Part shown: positions 1-6,125 of the stretch, in pieces
Position numbering within the stretch: position 1 is the stretch's first letter
How the letters are laid out: each line of letters opens with the position of its first letter
From: Planctomycetota bacterium
GTDB taxonomy: Bacteria > Planctomycetota > MHYJ01 > JACPRB01
Reading direction: 5' to 3'
Assembly: GCA_016200125.1 (NCBI GenBank)
Contig: JACQFK010000519.1
Location: 1 to 6,795, forward strand
DNA length: 6,795 nucleotides
The notes under the pieces: model-generated
Seen by the model: only the letters and a program-made list of their open reading frames with translations
What the model was told of the DNA's origin: nothing
The model's database searches: none
Program-made: the position numbers and the translations under genes

Positions 1-938
1 CCGTCGCGCGCGAGGCCGCGCAGGGGGGCGTCCGCATCGGGGTTCCACGTGAGGTCGAGGGCGCCCCCGGGGAGCAGGTGGGCGATGTGGTGACGGGTCG
101 TGCTCCCGACCGACATGAAGGTCCCGCCGATGAACCAGCCTCCGGCGCCGTCGTCGGACACCGCGGTCACGGCCCCTCCGATCGTGGGGATCGTGACGTC
201 GGGCGCGCCGGTCGTCGCGCTGACTGAGGCGCCGCCGCCGCTGTTCACGCCCACCTTCGAGAAGCTGCCGCCGACGTAGACGACGCCGGCCACGCCTGGC
301 ACGATCGCGTTGACGCTCCCGTTGGTGGACCAGGTGCCGGGGACCGGGATGGGGGGAGGCGGGGCGAAAAGCGGGTCGACGAGGATCGGGTAGCGCGCGC
401 CGCGGTCGTCGATCTCGATCGTCACCCGCGCCCCGTCGCCGCCGAAGCGGGCTGAGAGGAACGAGCCGGCGTCGTCACGGACGACGATCGCGCCGAGCTC
501 GAGGACGCGGACGTCGTCGGCCCGAAAGGCGACCTTGCCGACGCTGCGGCAGGCGAGGTCAAGGCCGCGGGCCTCCATGCCGATCTCGAGGAGGCCCTGG
601 CCGGGCGGCCGCTCGGGGATGAGGAAGGACTGCTCGATGCCCGCTGCCGCGGGCTCGTACCATTCGCGGCCCAAGGGGTGGTCGAAGACGACGCGGGCGC
701 CCTCGAGCCGGGGGGCGGAGGCCGGGGCGGCGGCCGCAGAGGGGCTTCCCGCGCGGCCCAACGTGGCGGCGCCGAGCCGGAAGGTCCAGCCTCCCTCGAC
801 GGGCTGCAGGCGGAGGCCCGTTGCGTCGAAGGTGGCGCGAAGCCCGCGCGCGGGGTCCTCGATCGCGAGGGTCCGGGCGACGGGGGCGGGGCTGAGGGCG
901 AGCAGGAGCGCGAAGCTGAGCCGCAGGCTGCGTTTCAT
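1..938 (-). CDS. Secreted beta-propeller protein with delta-60/DUF5122-type repeats, N-terminal part (runs off left edge)
   Basis: I translated this frame by hand. It is open for 312 codons without a stop and G/C dominates third positions. The ATG at 936-938 follows GGAGG with a 7-base spacer. Residues 1-21 form a signal peptide (MKRSLRL, then an Ala/Leu-rich core, then APVA), so the product is exported. Residues 22-190 form an N-terminal region ending in DDRGARYPILVDPLF (177-191). In my knowledge this ARYP-x-x-VDPL pattern often precedes propeller repeats in secreted bacterial proteins. A PPPPIP linker follows (193-198). Two repeat units are then visible: VVYVGGSFSKVG (219-230) and GWFIGGTFMSVG (267-278), the second ending in LDLTWNPDADAP (294-305). 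This YVGGSF...WNPDA signature is that of delta-60/DUF5122 propeller repeats. More repeats and any sorting signal lie outside the window. The exact role is unknown, with surface or extracellular binding likely. Confidence 0.88.
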   Translation of the reverse strand, partial: MKRSLRLSFALLLALSPAPVARTLAIEDPARGLRATFDATGLRLQPVEGGWTFRLGAATLGRAGSPSAAAAPASAPRLEGARVVFDHPLGREWYEPAAAGIEQSFLIPERPPGQGLLEIGMEARGLDLACRSVGKVAFRADDVRVLELGAIVVRDDAGSFLSARFGGDGARVTIEIDDRGARYPILVDPLFAPPPPIPVPGTWSTNGSVNAIVPGVAGVVYVGGSFSKVGVNSGGGASVSATTGAPDVTIPTIGGAVTAVSDDGAGGWFIGGTFMSVGSTTRHHIAHLLPGGALDLTWNPDADAPLRGLARD

Positions 939-945
939 GGGAGAT

Positions 946-950
946 CCTCC
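946..950 (-). promoter_or_regulatory. Shine-Dalgarno site of the beta-propeller gene
   Basis: On the minus strand this reads GGAGG, seven bases before the ATG at 938-936. This fixes the start codon, since the signal peptide begins directly at that ATG. Confidence 0.8.
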
Positions 951-1007
951 ACCGGGCAACTCTCCCGCCACCCTACTCCCCGATGCGGGGGAACGGCAAG
1001 AAATACA

Positions 1008-1017
1008 GAACCGGTTC
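1008..1017. repeat. Perfect 10-base palindrome GAACCGGTTC
   Basis: The palindrome is exact over ten bases and stops there, because the flanking A and A do not pair. It lies about 70 bases upstream of the beta-propeller start codon, where a dimeric regulator could bind. Nothing else supports an operator, and a 10-base palindrome in GC-rich DNA can occur by chance. Confidence 0.3.
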
Positions 1018-1086
1018 AAGGACTCCCAATGAGAACACCGGAATGACGCCGGTCGGATCTCTCTCCCTGGCCCCCAGCTCACCCCT

Positions 1087-1123
1087 CCCCCCCCCCTTTG
1101 CACCGGTTCGTTTCGACTACCCG
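1087..1123 (+). repeat. C-rich direct repeat, copy 1
   Basis: A run of ten C (1087-1096) leads into TTTGCACC-G-GTTC-G-TTTCGACTA-C-CCG. The same block recurs at 3774-3808 with an identical order of bases and three substitutions in the 28 bases from 1096 to 1123. Weaker similarity continues: GTGGAGG at 1138 in this copy matches GTGGCGG at 3829 in the other, after a 6-base length difference. The two copies are in the same orientation and flank the 853-residue membrane protein gene. Confidence 0.7.
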
Positions 1124-1146
1124 CTCGGCGGGACGGCGTGGAGGTC

Positions 1147-1257
1147 ATGGTGGATCGAAGTATGACTGCAGAAGGGGAGCCGTCCCTCAACTTCTACTGG
1201 ACGGTTTTGAACGGTTGGTGTTCCATTGATGCCCAACGTCTCATGAACCAATCGTGA
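1147..1257 (+). CDS. Possible small upstream ORF (36 codons) overlapping the next start by four bases
   Basis: An ATG at 1147 (or an in-frame GTG at 1150, five bases after GGAGG at 1140-1144) opens a short frame. It ends in MNQS and a TGA at 1255-1257. Its last bases are GTGA, so the stop overlaps the GTG start of the membrane protein gene, the classic geometry for translational coupling. The peptide has no recognisable domain and no repeat of regulatory codons. The frame could be chance, and its existence matters mainly because the downstream GTG has no Shine-Dalgarno site of its own. Confidence 0.25.
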   Translation: MVDRSMTAEGEPSLNFYWTVLNGWCSIDAQRLMNQS

Positions 1258-3815
1258 CCAATCAGGCAACAACCGAACCGGGAAATCCGCGACTGCGGGT
1301 GTTCGCCGTGTTCTACATATCCCTCCTGGCCATCAGCGCCGAACTCTGCCTGGCTTTGATGCTCAGTCTCAAGGCCTTCAGCCACATGGTCTACGTCGTC
1401 ATCTCCTTCGCCCTGCTGGGCTATGGAATCGGCTCCAACCTTTACCTCCTGCTCCGCAAGCGCATCCAGCGCTTCGCCCCCGACACGGTCGCAGGGCTCG
1501 TTCTGGTCGCCGTCTCCGTCCTGACCGTGGCCACCGCGCGACTGCTCCCCGGTATTCCGATCACCCTGAAGCTGATCTATGAATGGAATACCATCCTGTC
1601 GCTGACGCTGGTCTATCTTGCAGTCGCATTGCCGTTCGTTGCCGTGGGGTTCCTGATCAGCTTGGTGTTCTCCTCCGACGCGGCCCAGAGCCGGAAGCTT
1701 TACTTCTGGGACCTCGCCGGCGCGGGGCTCGGCACTCTTGTGTTTTTCGCCCTGCTTTCTGCCTGGGGTCCCATCCGTGTGCTCGTGGTCCTGGCACTCG
1801 TCACCCTGGCGCCGGCCGCCCTTCTCGTCGGTTTCAAGACCCGCGCGAGGCAGGCGCTGGTCGGAGTAGTTCTGGCGCTCGCCCTTGTTGAAAGCGTCCT
1901 GGTCCGCCTGCCCGAACCCGACTATGCCGTCGATCCGGAGATCGGTTGGGAATACATTCCAGGGAGATTCGCCCCGGAAGAGTATCAGGAGGTCTGGCGG
2001 AAGTGGCACCCCCTGGGTCGAACGGATCTCCATCGGATGCGGGGACTTCCGATCCGGACCTACATGGTCCGCGAAGGCTACGGCGTCTTCGAGATCTGCG
2101 TCGAGCCAACCCCGGAGTTCAGCTACTTCACCAACTGTTACCGGGCAGGGACGCCGGTCTTCGGGCTGGACGAGGAGTTGATGAGGAAGGAGGGCTGCCA
2201 GGTCAAGCCCTTCAGCCAGCCTATGGAATGCCCTTACGTCGTGCTCGACAAGCCTCGGGTCGTCGTTATCGGCTCGGGCGGGGGCCGAGACCTGTTCATG
2301 GCCGGCGTCCACCAAGCGAAGGAGATCCTCGGGGCGGAGATCAATCCCGCCACCTATGAAGCCATGTCCCCGGGAGGGATCGCCTACGACTACTCCGGGC
2401 GCGTCTATACCGCAGGTGGGACGCAGGTGTACAACATCGACGGCCGCCACCTCGTCCGCAACCGCCCGACCGGCGCCCATGACCTCATCATCCTGAACGG
2501 CATCGATACCTTTGCGGCCCTGTCTACGGGGGCGTACGCGTTCGCGGAGAACTACCTGTACACCCATGAGGCCATCGTCGACTATTTGAGGATCTTGAGC
2601 CCAAACGGCATCATCAACTTCAACCGGTGGCTGGAGCACGAGAAGCGGCCGCGCGAGACATTGAGACTTTTCATCATGGCGCTCGAAGCGCTTCGCAACA
2701 GCGGCGCAAAGGATCCGGGCCGGCACGTCATCATCGGACGGGATGCCGGCTGGGCAATGATGCTGGTGAAACGCACCCCCTTCACGTTCGACGAGGAGAA
2801 GAAGCTTTACGCCTACTTCGAGGCGCACGACGTGGGGCTGGTCTACTCTCCGAGCGCCGTCAAGAACGAGAAAACCGCCAATCCCTTCGATGTGGCCGTC
2901 GCGGCTTACCGTCAGGGATTCGAAAAGAAATTGATCGCCGATTATTGGGCCGACATCTCGGTCGTCCACGACGACAATCCATTCTTCTACAAGTACTATA
3001 GGTTCCAGTTGACCGACACCCTGAAGTACCGACATGCCGGCGGCGGGTTGACGGCGTTTCACGTCCAGGCGTTCATCGTGGTCCAGTCGATCATCTTCAT
3101 CCTGGTCTTCATCTTTCTCCCGCTCCGGCTGGCGCGGACCGACGGTCAGCCCTGGTTCCCCCGCGGAAAGAAGATCCCCTTCGTGCTCTACTTTGCCGCT
3201 TTGGGAGCCGGGTTCATCTTCATCGAGATCACCTTGATGCAGCGGTTCACCCTGGCGCTGGGCAGTCCCATCTACTCGATCTCGGTGACGCTGGCGACAA
3301 TCCTGATCGCGACGGGGGTGGGCAGCCTGCTGTCGGAGAGGTTCATCCGTTGGGCGGGCTACGAGACCCGAATGATCCAGATCCTTTCGATCCTGGTGGT
3401 GCTCTATCTCGCTGCGCTCGTAGCCGCCGGCACGGCGCTGTTGAATCTCGTGGTTCAGGCGCCCTTTGCGGCGCGAGTGGCTTTCTCGGCGGCGATTCTG
3501 ACGCCGATCGGGATCTGTCTGGGCGTCTTCTTTCCCTCGGGACTCGCGCTGGTCGGCGGCCGCTCTCCCAACGCGGTGGCGTGGGCTTGGGGGATCAACT
3601 CCGGTTTCACGGTGCTCGGCTCGACGATGAGCATCTTCATCGCCCAGTTCCTGGGGTTCAACGTGGTGCTGATGATCGCGGCTTGTCTCTATCTGATTGC
3701 TGCCCTGGCCTTCCGCCGACTCGCCGGGGACCAGCCTGCCTCCCCCGCCGCCCTCCTCCCCGCGCCCCCCCTTCCCCCCCCTTTGCACCCGTTCCTTTCG
3801 ACTATCCGCCGCTGA
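1254..3815 (+). CDS. Polytopic membrane protein with embedded spermidine-synthase-like Rossmann domain
   Basis: The 853-residue product has about seven N-terminal helices (16-38, 44-67, 78-97, 113-139, 151-171, 175-194, 201-217), a soluble part (about 218-603) and about seven C-terminal helices (from 605 to about 822). The soluble part carries a nucleotide-binding fold: VVVIGSGGGRD (336-346) as the glycine loop, E362 in GAEINP as the ribose-binding acid, NIDGRHL (394-400) as the adenine-side Asp, and LIILNGIDTF (411-420) then NYLYTHEA (433-440), which align with the DSxDP and LFTxEF elements of spermidine synthases. The glycine loop is GSGGGRD rather than the usual GGGDG, and the catalytic first Asp is N415, so polyamine synthesis is doubtful. 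The family is known as membrane-fused spermidine-synthase-like proteins; the substrate is unknown. The GTG start is the only usual start after the in-frame stop at 1227, but it has no clear ribosome-binding site. The last 13 residues come from a direct repeat. Confidence 0.9.
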   Translation: MTNQATTEPGNPRLRVFAVFYISLLAISAELCLALMLSLKAFSHMVYVVISFALLGYGIGSNLYLLLRKRIQRFAPDTVAGLVLVAVSVLTVATARLLPGIPITLKLIYEWNTILSLTLVYLAVALPFVAVGFLISLVFSSDAAQSRKLYFWDLAGAGLGTLVFFALLSAWGPIRVLVVLALVTLAPAALLVGFKTRARQALVGVVLALALVESVLVRLPEPDYAVDPEIGWEYIPGRFAPEEYQEVWRKWHPLGRTDLHRMRGLPIRTYMVREGYGVFEICVEPTPEFSYFTNCYRAGTPVFGLDEELMRKEGCQVKPFSQPMECPYVVLDKPRVVVIGSGGGRDLFMAGVHQAKEILGAEINPATYEAMSPGGIAYDYSGRVYTAGGTQVYNIDGRHLVRNRPTGAHDLIILNGIDTFAALSTGAYAFAENYLYTHEAIVDYLRILSPNGIINFNRWLEHEKRPRETLRLFIMALEALRNSGAKDPGRHVIIGRDAGWAMMLVKRTPFTFDEEKKLYAYFEAHDVGLVYSPSAVKNEKTANPFDVAVAAYRQGFEKKLIADYWADISVVHDDNPFFYKYYRFQLTDTLKYRHAGGGLTAFHVQAFIVVQSIIFILVFIFLPLRLARTDGQPWFPRGKKIPFVLYFAALGAGFIFIEITLMQRFTLALGSPIYSISVTLATILIATGVGSLLSERFIRWAGYETRMIQILSILVVLYLAALVAAGTALLNLVVQAPFAARVAFSAAILTPIGICLGVFFPSGLALVGGRSPNAVAWAWGINSGFTVLGSTMSIFIAQFLGFNVVLMIAACLYLIAALAFRRLAGDQPASPAALLPAPPLPPPLHPFLSTIRR
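3774..3808 (+). repeat. C-rich direct repeat, copy 2 (inside the 3' end of the membrane protein gene)
   Basis: Eight C (3774-3781) then TTTGCACC-C-GTTC-C-TTTCGACTA-T-CCG match copy 1 at 1087-1123 with three substitutions. Here the repeat is read as the last codons of the membrane protein (residues 841-853, PPPLHPFLSTIRR), just before the TGA at 3813. The preceding C-rich stretch (3740-3773) encodes a Pro/Ala-rich tail after the last helix. The tail is therefore probably a by-product of the repeat and not a conserved part of the protein. Confidence 0.7.
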
Positions 3816-3865
3816 CGCGCGAGAACAGGTGGCGGATTCTCCTGGGGAGCGGGGACGAGAAGGGC

Positions 3866-4471
3866 TTGTCTGGCTCGGCCTGGGGCGATATCCTGCCTTC
3901 CGTCTCCAGGCGATGCCTTTCCCCGCGGCTGATCGCCCTGATCCTCCTGGCCGCCTCCGCGCAGGTCCACCCCTACATCGATACCCTGGTCTGCCCGCTC
4001 GATCAGTTCAACGGCACGTTCCAGGTGATCGCCGAAGGGACGGTCGAGAAGGTCGATGCCGGCAGGAAGATCGGGATCATCAAGGTCGGCAGGATCCTGA
4101 AGGGCAAGACCGACATCACCCATATCCGGGTCAATGTCGGGGCGGCGCCGGACTGGCATCCGGAGGCCGCGATGCCCCACCTGGTCCCGGGCGCGCCCGT
4201 GCTGCTCTGGGTCTACTGGGGCGACGGCCCCAAAGCCGCGATCTACGTCAACCGGTTCTTCATGGAGACCTATCGGAACCAGGACGGGGCGCCGCCCTGG
4301 AGCCCGCCCGATCTTCTTCCCGGGATCAGCGCTTTTCCGTCCCGGCTCCCTCAGAGAAGTACCGGTCCTGGAGATACGCCTCCACTCCGAGCCGTTCCAG
4401 CTCCGAAAGGCTTCGTTTGTAGAGCAGGATCTCGGCCAGCTGCCCCTTGTAGGCGGCCCCCACCCGGTTGA
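3866..4471 (+). CDS. Small secreted protein of unknown function, probably truncated at its 3' end
   Basis: Strong codon bias and a good signal peptide show a real frame. Using the in-frame TTG at 3866, residues 15-32 read RRC..PRL then a hydrophobic core and AASA, with cleavage likely before Q33. The mature part, HPYIDTLVCPLD (35-46) to FFMETYRNQDGAPPW145, alternates short beta-like segments: VIAEGTVEKVD, IGIIKVGRILKGK, ITHIRVNVG, PVLLWVYWGD, AIYVNRFF. This resembles a small beta barrel, possibly OB or NTR-like (inference). After about 4305 the G/C preference at third positions vanishes, and the frame continues only as the antisense of the convergent gene to a TGA at 4469. The last 50 or so residues are probably not native. 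No ATG lies in frame and TTG has a poor ribosome site, so the start is uncertain. It could be a pseudogene. I do not recognise the family with confidence. Confidence 0.6.
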   Translation: MSGSAWGDILPSVSRRCLSPRLIALILLAASAQVHPYIDTLVCPLDQFNGTFQVIAEGTVEKVDAGRKIGIIKVGRILKGKTDITHIRVNVGAAPDWHPEAAMPHLVPGAPVLLWVYWGDGPKAAIYVNRFFMETYRNQDGAPPWSPPDLLPGISAFPSRLPQRSTGPGDTPPLRAVPAPKGFVCRAGSRPAAPCRRPPPG

Positions 4472-5873
4472 TGGTCCGGACGGTTTTCCGCGGGAGCAGC
4501 AGCGTCCCGCTGGCCAGGGGCTGCCCCCGCTTGTACAACCGGACCGCTTTCGAAGGGTCCTGCACGGCGCTGAGCCCCTCGAAGCCTTTGGCCGGCTCCA
4601 TGCCGTCGACGAAGGGTTTCCTCTGAACCTCCACGTCCTCGACCGAGTAGACGAGCTTCTCCGAATCCTGCCGGCGCCCGAAGTGGATCTTCATGCCGCT
4701 GGTTCCCGTTCCCGCGGTCGCCAGATCGAGGAAGGACCAGGAGGGGTCCGCCGGCGTCTCCCCGACGACGAAGACGCTCAGGCCCGCGCTGAAATCCTCA
4801 AAACCATCGGGCAGACGCAGTTCGTCGTTCTCTCCGCTGAAGAGGACCGCGGGACGGCCGTGGACGGCGGAGGCGGTCACCTGAGGCCCGGTGGCGCGCT
4901 CCTTGATCGTCGCATCGTGCTTGCCCTCCGACTGGTCCGCCCAGCGCGAAACGTTGGAGCCGGTCATTTCCAGTCCGGCATCGGCCCTGAGCCAGAGGAT
5001 CAGCCCCTGGAACGGGATGCGGCGCGCGAAGAGCGGTTCCGCCTCCTTCTCCAAGCCCGCCTCCTGATAGTCCGCGCGGGCGGCCTCGTAGTTTCCCTGC
5101 AGGTACCTCGTTTCCGCCCGAACTTTGAGCCAGAGCTTCTCCTTCCGCAGGGCCAGCGCCTCCGACAGCGCCTTCTCGGCGATTTTCGAAAGCCCCCCGT
5201 AGTGGCCGGCGATTCCGAGGATCGCGAGGGCGGACGCATCCCAGCCGTTGAGGTCCGTGTAGGCCTGGAGGAGCGGCGGGGCCTCCCGGTAACGCCCCTC
5301 CAGGAGATGGAAAACGCCCCGGAAAAACTGCGCAAACTCCGGAGCGGTTCCCGCTCCCGCCCTCAGATCGGCCTGAATCCGGCGGAGTTCTTCGGCCCCG
5401 CCCTCCAGACGCCCGATGGCTTCCAGATCCAGCGGGAGCCAGCCCGCGAGCCCGTCCACGGGCGGCCGCAGCCGCCGGGTGAGGTGGCGGGCGAGCCCTT
5501 CCTTGCCCCGTTCGAAGAGGGCCGCCTTGTAGCCCGGCTCGCGGCGCAGGGCCTCCTCCCAGGCCTCGGAGGCGCGGTCGGCTCGACCTACGACGAGTTC
5601 GGCCCGGCTGATCAGGACCCAAAGCTCCGGGTCTCGAGGATCGGCCTGCGCCGCCTTTCGCCATTCCACGAGGGCGCGCTCCGCCTGTCCCTCCTTCCAC
5701 GCGGTCATGCCTTTCCGGAACGTTTCGTCGTACTCCTGCGCTTTCTTCTGCGACCAGAACAGGAAGGCGATCCCCGCGAGGACAAGGACGACGGCCGCGA
5801 TGATGATGGACTGGCGGTGACGGGACAGATTCGTCCGAAGCCGGGAAGCAAGGCTTGCGAGCTTGGGGTCGAT
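4326..5873 (-). CDS. Membrane-anchored TPR and LamG-like (concanavalin A-like) domain protein, ATC start
   Basis: The 515-residue frame starts at ATC (5873-5871), eight bases after a perfect AGGAGG. An in-frame TAG precedes it, and no ATG, GTG or TTG occurs before the ATG at 5708. That later start would remove the helix and has no comparable ribosome site. Residues 1-22 are a basic arm (SRLRTNLSRHRQ). Residues 23-40 (IIIAAVVLVLAGIAF core) are one transmembrane helix. TPR-like helical pairs cover about 49-115 (AWKEGQAERALVEWRKAAQA and RAELVVGRADRASEAWEEAL) and about 179-279 (FFRGVFHLLEGRYREAPPLL, YLQGNYEAARADYQEA). A LamG-like jelly roll runs from IPFQGLILWLRADAG (286-300) to GQLAEILLYKRSLSELE (477-493) and LQDRY. 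The basic arm suggests a cytoplasmic N-terminus with TPR and LamG parts outside, a layout fitting protein or glycan binding at the envelope. The ligand is unknown. Its 3' end overlaps the convergent frame by 146 bases. Confidence 0.85.
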   Translation of the reverse strand: MDPKLASLASRLRTNLSRHRQSIIIAAVVLVLAGIAFLFWSQKKAQEYDETFRKGMTAWKEGQAERALVEWRKAAQADPRDPELWVLISRAELVVGRADRASEAWEEALRREPGYKAALFERGKEGLARHLTRRLRPPVDGLAGWLPLDLEAIGRLEGGAEELRRIQADLRAGAGTAPEFAQFFRGVFHLLEGRYREAPPLLQAYTDLNGWDASALAILGIAGHYGGLSKIAEKALSEALALRKEKLWLKVRAETRYLQGNYEAARADYQEAGLEKEAEPLFARRIPFQGLILWLRADAGLEMTGSNVSRWADQSEGKHDATIKERATGPQVTASAVHGRPAVLFSGENDELRLPDGFEDFSAGLSVFVVGETPADPSWSFLDLATAGTGTSGMKIHFGRRQDSEKLVYSVEDVEVQRKPFVDGMEPAKGFEGLSAVQDPSKAVRLYKRGQPLASGTLLLPRKTVRTINRVGAAYKGQLAEILLYKRSLSELERLGVEAYLQDRYFSEGAGTEKR

Positions 5874-5881
5874 GGGTTGGC

Positions 5882-5887
5882 CCTCCT
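5882..5887 (-). promoter_or_regulatory. Perfect Shine-Dalgarno AGGAGG in front of an ATC codon
   Basis: The minus strand reads AGGAGG, then the 8-base spacer GCCAACCC, then ATC GAC CCC AAG in the frame of the TPR/LamG protein. The in-frame stop TAG overlaps this site, so translation cannot begin further upstream in this frame. The site decides the start. Confidence 0.7.
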
Positions 5888-6033
5888 AAAAGCGTCCCGG
5901 ACCGTCGGCGGACGTCGACGGCCCGTCGGCTTCCGGTCGAAGGTCCGTCGGGGACGACTTCAATCCGGTGTCGGCTGGCCCCCAGAACATGCATCGCGGC
6001 GCCGAGCAGGGGCGCCTGGGTGTCCGCAAGGAT

Positions 6034-6062
6034 ATTAGAGCAGGAGGCGGGGCGGCGGGCAA
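6034..6062 (-). promoter_or_regulatory. Candidate sigma70-like promoter for the TPR/LamG gene
   Basis: On the minus strand TTGCCC (6062-6057) is followed after 17 bases by TCTAAT (6039-6034), which differs from TATAAT at one position. Transcription would begin near 6027 and give an untranslated leader of about 150 bases before the ATC start. The fit is good but found by eye only. Confidence 0.4.
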
Positions 6063-6102
6063 TCACGAGAAGGCTGCGACTCAACCCTGCGCCCCCGGTC
6101 AA

Positions 6103-6125
6103 GCCTGCCCCCGGAATTGGCAGGC
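6103..6125. promoter_or_regulatory. Inverted repeat GCCTGCC-N9-GGCAGGC, possible operator
   Basis: The two 7-base arms (6103-6109 and 6119-6125) are exact complements. The right arm covers most of the candidate -35 box TTGGCA of the downstream gene. A further GCCTGC half-site lies at 6147-6152, at the expected transcription start. Arms plus an extra half-site around a promoter suggest a repressor site. A hairpin followed by TTTTT (6131-6135) also resembles a terminator, but a 5-base gap separates stem and T run. Confidence 0.4.

Larger units (their letters stand above)
939..1253. other. Intergenic region between divergently transcribed genes
   Basis: These 315 bases hold no convincing full-size gene. 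Visible elements are: a short hairpin, CCCCG-ATG-CGGGG (978-990); a perfect 10-base palindrome, GAACCGGTTC (1008-1017); a small stem, ACCGG/CCGGT (1037-1041 with 1049-1053); a C-rich direct-repeat copy (1087-1123); and an 8-base inverted repeat, GGGACGGC/GCCGTCCC (1130-1137 with 1179-1186). A weak minus-strand promoter candidate, TTGGGA-18-TATTTC, would put the palindrome in its spacer, but it is too poor a match to call. I see no good promoter for the plus-strand gene. Confidence 0.5.

Noticed and set aside
535..1046. Two overlapping plus-strand frames in the left part
   Set aside because: They are antisense to the beta-propeller gene, whose minus-strand frame has a ribosome site, signal peptide and repeat motifs.
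1194..3788. An 864-residue open frame on the minus strand, opposite the membrane protein gene
   Set aside because: It is rich in Glu, Gln, Asp, His, Arg and Gly with no domain or membrane pattern, as expected for the antisense of a GC-rich gene. The plus strand has clear helices and motifs.
4320..4345. CCGGG/CCCGG stem at the meeting point of the convergent genes as a terminator
   Set aside because: The stem is only five pairs with a 16-base loop and no following T run, and it lies inside coding sequence.
4134..6038. A 634-residue open frame on the plus strand opposite the TPR/LamG gene
   Set aside because: Low-complexity Arg/Pro/Gly/Glu composition without motifs; the minus-strand frame has recognisable TPR and LamG features.
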